Program-made: the position numbers and the translations under genes
DNA from: Bacillota bacterium
GTDB lineage: Bacteria > Bacillota > Clostridia > Oscillospirales > Acutalibacteraceae
Assembly: GCA_023415895.1 (NCBI GenBank)
Contig: JAEZJA010000038.1
Span: 1-8,038 of the forward strand
Length of the DNA stretch: 8,038 bases
Direction of reading: 5' to 3'
Shown here: piece by piece, positions 1-5,753 of the stretch
Layout: each line of letters starts with the position of its first letter
Position numbering within the stretch: position 1 is the stretch's first letter
The notes under the pieces: model-generated
Told to the model about the DNA's origin: nothing
The model's input: only the letters and a program-made list of their open reading frames with translations
The model's database searches: none

Positions 1-1
1 G

Positions 2-1867
2 GATGCGGGTGTTCACACGCTGGCCATGACCGTTACCGGCGAGGCGTTCCAACCCGTGTATGACCGTCTGACCAAACTGCTTGGTCAGATCAACAGCATC
101 GGTACCCAGGTGCGCAAAATGACCGGCAACGATGCCGACAAGAATCGCACATGGGACGTGGAACAGTATATACCGACGATCAAGACGGATTTAGAGACGA
201 TACAAACCACGCTGACCGATTGCTATGAAGAGCTGCGGTCCATCTGTGGTCAGAAGCCTGCCTTTGCCGACAGCCTGACCTATGCCGCACAGACGGTAGC
301 CAAGCTGCGTAAAGAGCTGCGCACCTTCCCTAACAAGATGTCCCTTTTCAGCGAGGGCAGCGGTTCGGTCGCTCAGATCATCGGTGATCTTTTGCTGGAT
401 ATTGCCGAAATGCCTTTGTATATCGATCGCATCTTCCTGTCCAGCGGCGTGATACGTCCTCAGACCGATATCGGTCCTCTCGCTGCGGCAGGGGACGCCC
501 TTCGTTCCTTTTTCTATTCCTTTGATTCAGAGAAGAACGCTGCCGCCTATGGTGTCATCAAAGCAGCGAAAGAGGATGCCGTGACCGTATGGGTCAACCG
601 GCCTGTTCAGTATGTGGAAATCATGCAGCAGATGCTGGATACCGATTTTACAGCAAAAACAGGCATCAAGGTCAATCTGTCGATCATGCCCAATGAACAA
701 AAGCTCATACTGGCGAGCGCCTCCAACCGCTGCCCCGATCTGGCTCTGGGCATTGGCTATTTCACGCCGTTTGACTTTGCGGTGCGTGGTGCGGCCAAGA
801 ATCTGCTGGATTTCGACGATTTTCTTCCCTGGTATAACGAGGAATACAATCTGGAATCGCTGCTGCCTCTTTGTTTTAACAATGGGGTATATGGAGCCGT
901 GGAAACGCAGGATTTTTATGTGACCTTCTATCGCAAGGATCTCATGGACGAATTCGGGCTGAAGGTTCCGGATACGTGGGACGATGTGCGCAGTATGATG
1001 CCGATTCTCAATCGCTATGGCATGTCCTTCAATCTTCTGTTATCGAATATGGTCGGCCTCAAGAACTTTACGGCAACAGCTCCCTTTGTCTATCAGAACG
1101 ACGGCCGCTTTTATGAAAGCACAGGTCTTGCCAGCGCTTTTTCTGAGGACGCGACAGGAATGGGTTTTTCGGAGATGACCGATCTCTTTCGCATTTACAG
1201 TGTGCCCAAATACATACCCAGCTTTTTCAACGGCCTGCGTTACGGCACGGTGCCCATCGGCGTGGGCAATTTCACCACCTATCTGCAGATGAAGGTGGCC
1301 GCTCCCGAGCTGGCCTCTCTCTGGAAACTCACCCTTTCCCCCGGAACCCGGCAAGCGGATGGCAGCATTGTCCGCTATCAAAATGCCGACGGTACAGCGG
1401 GAATGATCTTCAACACGACCGAGCAACGCGAGAACCGAGCGTATCAGGTGCTCAAATGGTGGTTGTCGGCGGATACCCAGACGAATTTTGCTTATATCAT
1501 GCAGTCCAGATACGGACCCGAGTACCTGTGGAATACGGCCAATACCAAAGCTTTTGTCAATCTGGCCTGTGATGAGGAAGATAAAGCCGTCATCCTTGAA
1601 CAATGGAAATGGCAAAGAGAAAATTTGCGCCATCCCGCAGGCTATATGGTCGAACGGGAAGCGAGCAATGTATTTACGAGTGTGGTCGTGGAAAACAGCA
1701 ATCTCCAGCGGGCTCTTGATCGTGCCAAGCTTAATTCGGATAAGGAAATCCTGCGCAAGCTGCAGGAATTCGGTTTTGTGGACGAAGAGGGCAATGCCTT
1801 GAAAACCTATCCCGTCGACACCATTGACAAACTGCGTCAAATTCTGGCAGAAAAGGAGCGAGGCTGA
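2..1867 (+). CDS. ABC transporter extracellular solute-binding protein, large two-module type (5' end missing)
   Basis: Ligand-capturing lipoprotein or secreted subunit of a carbohydrate-type ABC importer. The frame is open from base 2 with no stop, and the ATG at 26 has no Shine-Dalgarno site, so the gene begins upstream; 621 residues are visible. The first ~14 codons (DAGVHTL..) look like the last strands of a beta-sandwich domain. Next comes a mostly helical module (about 44-500) with two cysteines eight residues apart (codons at 221 and 245). The classical binding-protein fold starts near 578 (AVTVWV) and runs to the end, with typical features such as CPDLALG, FYRKDLMDEFGL followed by PDTWDD, and a late helical tail ending in EILRKLQEFGF. 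Ordinary binding proteins are about 400-450 residues with signal peptide, so this one is enlarged at the N-terminus; from memory, relatives in Bacillota reach about 900 residues. It overlaps the next permease gene by one base. The family assignment is firm; the ligand is unknown, with sugar or oligosaccharide favoured by the permease type. Confidence 0.92.
   Translation, partial: DAGVHTLAMTVTGEAFQPVYDRLTKLLGQINSIGTQVRKMTGNDADKNRTWDVEQYIPTIKTDLETIQTTLTDCYEELRSICGQKPAFADSLTYAAQTVAKLRKELRTFPNKMSLFSEGSGSVAQIIGDLLLDIAEMPLYIDRIFLSSGVIRPQTDIGPLAAAGDALRSFFYSFDSEKNAAAYGVIKAAKEDAVTVWVNRPVQYVEIMQQMLDTDFTAKTGIKVNLSIMPNEQKLILASASNRCPDLALGIGYFTPFDFAVRGAAKNLLDFDDFLPWYNEEYNLESLLPLCFNNGVYGAVETQDFYVTFYRKDLMDEFGLKVPDTWDDVRSMMPILNRYGMSFNLLLSNMVGLKNFTATAPFVYQNDGRFYESTGLASAFSEDATGMGFSEMTDLFRIYSVPKYIPSFFNGLRYGTVPIGVGNFTTYLQMKVAAPELASLWKLTLSPGTRQADGSIVRYQNADGTAGMIFNTTEQRENRAYQVLKWWLSADTQTNFAYIMQSRYGPEYLWNTANTKAFVNLACDEEDKAVILEQWKWQRENLRHPAGYMVEREASNVFTSVVVENSNLQRALDRAKLNSDKEILRKLQEFGFVDEEGNALKTYPVDTIDKLRQILAEKERG
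1853..1858 (+). promoter_or_regulatory. Ribosome binding site for the first permease
   Basis: AAGGAG lies 8 bases before the ATG at 1867, inside the last codons of the binding-protein gene. It supports the start that overlaps the upstream stop as TGATG, an arrangement expected to couple translation of the two genes. Confidence 0.85.
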
Positions 1868-2787
1868 TGGCACTGAAAAAGCTCAGGCATATGGCGGATG
1901 ATCACGCCGTCGGTGTGATGATGTCACCCTTCATCGTGCTGTTCTGCCTGTTTATCATCATTCCCGTTCTGGCCGCCATCGGACTCTCCTTTACCTACTT
2001 CAACACCATTGAGCCCCCCTCTTTCACGGGACTGACGAATTATATCAACCTTTTCACCAAAGACGAAACCTTCATGCAGACCGTGCTTCCCAAAACCATC
2101 ATTTATGCCGTCTTTGTCGGGGCGGGGGGGTATGCGCTGTGCTTTTTTATGGCGTGGTCTCTGGCCCAGGTCCCCAAAAGGCTGCGTACGGTGCTTGCCC
2201 TGATTCTGTATTCCCCCTCCATGCTGAGTGCCGTGATGATGGCGACGGTGTGGCAGGTGTTTTTCAATGGGGCTAAAAACGGCTATCTCAATGCCGTGCT
2301 GCTACAATGGGGCTGGATCGACCAGCCGGTGCAATGGCTGACATCGGCGAACACCTTGCTGCCCATCATGATTATCGTGTCGCTGTGGGGCAGTATGGGC
2401 GTGGGATTTCTGGCCATGCTGGCCGGTATTATGGACATCAACCGGGAGCTGTATGAGGCGGCCGCCATCGATGGGGTGCGCAACCGCTTTCAGGAAATCG
2501 TTTATGTGACGGTGCCTGCCGTACGCCCCCAAATGCTGTTTGGCGCCATCATGTCGATCGTGGGCACGTTCCAAAACGGCTCCATCGGCGTGCAGCTTTC
2601 GGGTACCAATCCTACCCCTAACAATGCCGGGCAGTTGATCGTTACGCACATTGAGGACTATGGCTTCATCCGCTATGACATGGGCTATGCGGCCGCGGTA
2701 TCGGTGATCCTGCTGTTGATGATTTGGGGAATATCTTCAATTGCGAAAGGACTCTTCAGCGATAAAGAGGAGGGGGCCGAACTATGA
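1867..2787 (+). CDS. Carbohydrate ABC transporter permease, UgpA/LplB-like (MalF type)
   Basis: One half of the membrane channel of a CUT1-type ABC importer. The 306 residues carry six likely membrane helices, about residues 18-45, 79-99, 107-130, 164-187, 222-240 and 274-294. The cytoplasmic EAA loop that docks the ATPase is clear at residues 197-217 (EAAAIDG then a basic stretch ending in TVP). The short N-terminus before helix 1 and the long loop between helices 1 and 2 (NYINLF region) are typical of the UgpA/LplB branch, which lacks the extra N-terminal helices of E. coli MalF. The start is supported by the strong ribosome binding site at 1853 and the overlap with the upstream stop. The 3' end overlaps the second permease by four bases (ATGA). 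The family is very secure; substrate cannot be read from sequence. A run of seven G at 2124-2130 lies in the coding region with the frame intact. Confidence 0.97.
   Translation: MALKKLRHMADDHAVGVMMSPFIVLFCLFIIIPVLAAIGLSFTYFNTIEPPSFTGLTNYINLFTKDETFMQTVLPKTIIYAVFVGAGGYALCFFMAWSLAQVPKRLRTVLALILYSPSMLSAVMMATVWQVFFNGAKNGYLNAVLLQWGWIDQPVQWLTSANTLLPIMIIVSLWGSMGVGFLAMLAGIMDINRELYEAAAIDGVRNRFQEIVYVTVPAVRPQMLFGAIMSIVGTFQNGSIGVQLSGTNPTPNNAGQLIVTHIEDYGFIRYDMGYAAAVSVILLLMIWGISSIAKGLFSDKEEGAEL
2768..2773 (+). promoter_or_regulatory. Ribosome binding site for the second permease
   Basis: A full AGGAGG followed by more G sits 10 bases before the ATG at 2784, within the end of the preceding permease gene. 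It favours the ATG at 2784 over the in-frame ATG at 2802. Confidence 0.85.
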
Positions 2788-3689
2788 AAAGAAGACGCCA
2801 CATGCCCAATGCCATCCGCATCGATCCCGCTCATTTTGAACGAAACCAGTTGAAATTTTTGGCCTATCTGATCCCGATCGCCGTTTTGATGGCATTGCCT
2901 ATCGTCTTTGTGTTCTGCAACGCTTTCAAACCGACGGAAGAGTTGTTTGCGTATCCTCCCCGGTTTTATGTGATCCATCCGACGTGGGACAATTTTCGCC
3001 GGCTGTTCCGTTTTACCTCGAATATGTCGGTGCCGGTGTCGCGCTTTCTGTTTAATAATATCTTGTACACAGCCATTACCATGCTGCTCACGGTGGTCAT
3101 GACGCTGTGTACGGCCTACTGTCTGTCCAAAAAGCGCTTCAAACTGAAGAATACGGTTCTCAGCGCCAACAACCTGGCCCTGATGTTTGTTCCGGTGGCC
3201 GTGGGGATTCCGCGGTATTTTGTAATTGTCAACCTGCATCTGGAGGATACCATTCTCGTTCATATTCTTCCGCTGCTCGCCATGCCCATCGGATTGTTTT
3301 TGGTGAAACAATTCATGGATCAGATTCCGGATGCGCTGATCGAATCGGCCTGCATCGACGGCGCAAGCGATTATACGATTGTGCGCAAAATCATCCTGCC
3401 TATGGTTGTACCGGCGCTGTCCACGGTTGCTCTGTTATCCTTTCAGTCCTCTTGGGGAGCTGTGGAAGCCTCCAGTTTGTATACCAATACCGATGCTTTC
3501 AAAACCTTCGGTTTCTACATGACGGTGCTGACATCCTCCACCAACGTGACATCCACTTCCGGCAACACCGTTGCCGGTCAGGGGATGGCGGCAGCCGCTG
3601 CCCTGATTCTCTTTATCCCCAACCTGATACTATTCATTATTCTTCAGTCCCGTGTCATGAACACAATGGCGCATTCGGGCATCAAGTAG
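2784..3689 (+). CDS. Carbohydrate ABC transporter permease, YtcP/UgpE-like (MalG type)
   Basis: Second channel subunit, expected to form a heterodimer with the product of the preceding gene. The 301 residues contain six likely membrane helices, around 24-46, 93-114, 128-150, 156-176, 206-226 and 268-288. The EAA loop is at residues 187-207, reading ESACIDG and ending in IILP; the second residue is Ser and the fourth Cys where Ala is common, which is tolerated in this branch. Early FCNAFKP and the following YPP..Y motif are characteristic of MalG-like permeases, matching the usual NS.K..E....P pattern. The protein ends at GIK. It begins inside the previous gene (ATGA overlap) and is followed by a 30-base gap, the only real gap in this gene set. 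No ATPase gene accompanies the pair, as is common in Bacillota, where one MsmX-like ATPase serves several importers; that supply in trans is an inference here. Confidence 0.97.
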   Translation: MKRRRHMPNAIRIDPAHFERNQLKFLAYLIPIAVLMALPIVFVFCNAFKPTEELFAYPPRFYVIHPTWDNFRRLFRFTSNMSVPVSRFLFNNILYTAITMLLTVVMTLCTAYCLSKKRFKLKNTVLSANNLALMFVPVAVGIPRYFVIVNLHLEDTILVHILPLLAMPIGLFLVKQFMDQIPDALIESACIDGASDYTIVRKIILPMVVPALSTVALLSFQSSWGAVEASSLYTNTDAFKTFGFYMTVLTSSTNVTSTSGNTVAGQGMAAAAALILFIPNLILFIILQSRVMNTMAHSGIK

Positions 3690-3719
3690 TCAGGAAAATC
3701 AGGAAAGGGGTGACAATGG
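3690..3719 (+). promoter_or_regulatory. Spacer with tandem 9-base repeat and ribosome binding site for the propeller-Yip1 gene
   Basis: This is the only intergenic gap in the window. It holds two adjacent copies of TCAGGAAA(A/G), at 3690-3698 and 3699-3707. The second copy merges into AAAGGGGTGA (3704-3713), a good match to the 16S anti-Shine-Dalgarno with the core GGGG 9 bases before the ATG at 3720. There is no hairpin that would make a terminator and no recognisable -35/-10 pair, so read-through from the permease genes is expected. Confidence 0.6.
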
Positions 3720-5753
3720 ATGAAACGATTTTGGATTTGTTTTTTAACACTGCTTTTTCTGGCGATTCCGGCCTTGTCGGTGAGCGCCAGCGAGAGCACG
3801 ACCTTTAGCTATATCATCTCCACGGATGGAGATTGGGCACGCACACAGGACGCCTATATGCCCGGAGCGATTTTCATGAAGGGTCTAGGTCTCAGCCAGC
3901 CGGAGGATTTCTGTATTCGCGATTCGGTTGCCTATATTGCCGATACGGGCAATGCAAGGGTCGTGACGTATAATTTGAAGAGCGGCGCGATGGCAACGAT
4001 CGGTGACGGTCTGTTCACGCAGCCGACGGGAATTTTTGTTGGCAAGACCGGAATGGTGTATGTCGCCGACTATAAGGCGCAGTCGGTTTTTGTATTCAAT
4101 GCTAACGGCGAAGCGGTCATGACGCTGACCCGCCCCACGAGTGCGCTGTATGGCTCCGACAGTCCCTTTATGCCACACAAGGTGATGGCCGACCGCTTCG
4201 GCAATATCTACGTAGTGGGCGAGGGCTCTTATGAGGGCATGATGCTGTTCGATGCCTCGGGGAACTTCAGCGGCTATTTCGGTTCCAACCGGGCGGGAAT
4301 GACCCTGCTCAATTACCTGCAGGAGCTCTTTTTCACCGAAGAACAGCTCGAGCAACTTTTTGGGCGTATTCCGCTGACAATTTACAACGCGACTCCCGCG
4401 GACAACGACTTGATTTATTCGGTGACCCAAAGCGAAACGGGCAACAGTATCAAAGCACACAACATGTCGGGTGTCAATGTTTTGACCGAGCAGGGCGATC
4501 TGCGGGATGAAATCAATTTTGTGGATGTGGCGCTCACACCGGATAATGAAATCTACGCCCTGACCGAAACCGGCTTTGTGTATGAGTATGACCCCGACGG
4601 CAGTCTGGTGTTTTCCTTCGGGGGGCAGTCGCTGTCCACGGAACGAAACGGGTTATCGACCGTGGCCTGCGCCATCGAGGTCGATGACAACAGTGTGGTG
4701 TATGTTCTGGATAAGGAACGCGGATTGTTCCAGGCATTTTATCCCACCGACTATGCCCTGGTGACGCACAAAGCCATTGCCGCTCTCAATGCGGGCGACT
4801 ACGAGCAGAGCAGCAGTCTGTGGCAGACTATTCTAAAAAAGAACGGCATTTCCCGCATGGCGCACGATGGCTTTGCGCGTTCACAGCTGTTTTTGGGCAA
4901 CAACACAACCGCCGAGCAGCATTTTTATCTGTCGCAAAACCGTGAGGAATACTCTGAAGCCTTCTGGGAGTCGCGCAACGACTGGCTGATTGCCAACTTT
5001 CGGTATTTTCTGATCGCGATTCTATCGCTGTGCGCTCTGGGCATTGGTCTGCATTTTCTCAAACCCTGGAAACGAGCCAAGGCAGTCGTTCGGGGATCTT
5101 GGCGAAGCACCAAGCAAAAGCACCCGATTCTGCGCGATGTGACCTATGTCAGTCATGTGATCCGTCACCCGTTGGACAGCTTTTATGAACTCAAGATCCG
5201 ACGAAGCGGCTCCGTGGCGAGCGCAACCATTCTGTATGCTCTGGCCTTTGTCGTGTTTACGTTTCATATACTCTTTTGCAGCTTTATCTTCCGCATCAGC
5301 GATCCCAAGGATACGCCGCTTGGCACCATTGCCCTGTTGTATTTCTCCGCGATCCTGCTGTTTGTCACAGGGAATACGCTGGTCAGCTCCATCAACAACG
5401 GCGAAGGCAATTTGAGACGCGTGTATGTGATGACAGCCTACGCGCTGTCGCCATACATTATCGGCATGCCCTTCGTAATCGGTCTGACGTATGCGCTGAC
5501 GCTCAACGAAGCGTTTCTGATCCAGTTGTCAACCTTTGTGATTGAGGCATACGTGCTGGTCTGTCTGATTATCGGCATACGCGAGACACACAATTATGAG
5601 GGCAGAGAGATTGTCAAGAATATGCTGCTGACTTTCTTTTTCATTTTGCTGGCCGTCATTGCGTTTTCGATTGTGTATATGCTCTGGGCTCAGCTGGTGG
5701 AGTTTTTGAAAGTTTTGATAAGTGAGGTGTCCTATCGTGTCCGTAAAACTTAA
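3720..5753 (+). CDS. Secreted NHL-type propeller / TPR-like / Yip1-domain membrane protein
   Basis: Function unknown; a 677-residue polytopic protein. Residues 1-23 form a signal peptide with a likely cut after VSA (21-23). Residues ~50-340 are an NHL-like beta-propeller: the repeats read like P-D/E-F..., then YIADTGNAR (72-80), VYVADYKAQ, IYVVGEG, IYALTET and VYVLDKE. Residues ~345-428 resemble TPR helices (AIAALNAGDYEQSSSLWQ). A membrane helix at ~429-447 is followed by a very basic stretch to ~500, implying that the propeller faces outside and the basic part the cytoplasm. The end is a Yip1-like domain with helices near 502-524, 536-557, 572-592, 597-618 and 633-656, including HPLDSFYELK (483-492), NNGEG (559-563) and AYALSPYI. 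The start is set by the ribosome binding site and the signal peptide. It sits between the importer and the DUF5696 gene, overlapping the latter by 17 bases. It may be a surface sensor, scaffold or transport accessory; none of these is shown. Confidence 0.88.
   Translation: MKRFWICFLTLLFLAIPALSVSASESTTFSYIISTDGDWARTQDAYMPGAIFMKGLGLSQPEDFCIRDSVAYIADTGNARVVTYNLKSGAMATIGDGLFTQPTGIFVGKTGMVYVADYKAQSVFVFNANGEAVMTLTRPTSALYGSDSPFMPHKVMADRFGNIYVVGEGSYEGMMLFDASGNFSGYFGSNRAGMTLLNYLQELFFTEEQLEQLFGRIPLTIYNATPADNDLIYSVTQSETGNSIKAHNMSGVNVLTEQGDLRDEINFVDVALTPDNEIYALTETGFVYEYDPDGSLVFSFGGQSLSTERNGLSTVACAIEVDDNSVVYVLDKERGLFQAFYPTDYALVTHKAIAALNAGDYEQSSSLWQTILKKNGISRMAHDGFARSQLFLGNNTTAEQHFYLSQNREEYSEAFWESRNDWLIANFRYFLIAILSLCALGIGLHFLKPWKRAKAVVRGSWRSTKQKHPILRDVTYVSHVIRHPLDSFYELKIRRSGSVASATILYALAFVVFTFHILFCSFIFRISDPKDTPLGTIALLYFSAILLFVTGNTLVSSINNGEGNLRRVYVMTAYALSPYIIGMPFVIGLTYALTLNEAFLIQLSTFVIEAYVLVCLIIGIRETHNYEGREIVKNMLLTFFFILLAVIAFSIVYMLWAQLVEFLKVLISEVSYRVRKT
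5724..5729 (+). promoter_or_regulatory. Ribosome binding site deciding the GTG start of the DUF5696 gene
   Basis: GAGGTG lies 7 bases before the GTG at 5737, inside the end of the preceding gene. No in-frame ATG is found until codon 85 (near 5989), well past the signal-peptide-like N-terminus, so this site and GTG 5737 define the start. Confidence 0.8.

Noticed and set aside
26..28. ATG at 26 as the start of the binding-protein gene
   Set aside because: The frame is open to the left edge, the preceding codons read as a beta-sandwich end, there is no Shine-Dalgarno site before it, and no signal peptide follows, which a binding protein would need.
1824..1829. TTGACA resembling a -35 box before the first permease
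   Set aside because: No acceptable -10 box follows at 16-18 bases, and it lies within the coding end of the binding-protein gene.
1040..1873. 277-codon open frame on the minus strand
   Set aside because: It is opposite the binding-protein domain, shows no domain-like pattern, and has no ribosome binding site of its own that I could see.
2685..3311. 208-codon minus strand frame across the permease junction
   Set aside because: The composition is dominated by Q, H, R and G, typical of the complement of hydrophobic membrane-protein codons; no supporting signal.
3107..3808. 233-codon + strand frame spanning the end of the second permease and the start of the Yip1 gene
   Set aside because: It is out of frame with two well-supported genes and shows a Cys/Gly/Arg-rich translation without domain features. 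Only its last ATG (3716) is kept, as a possible decoy start.
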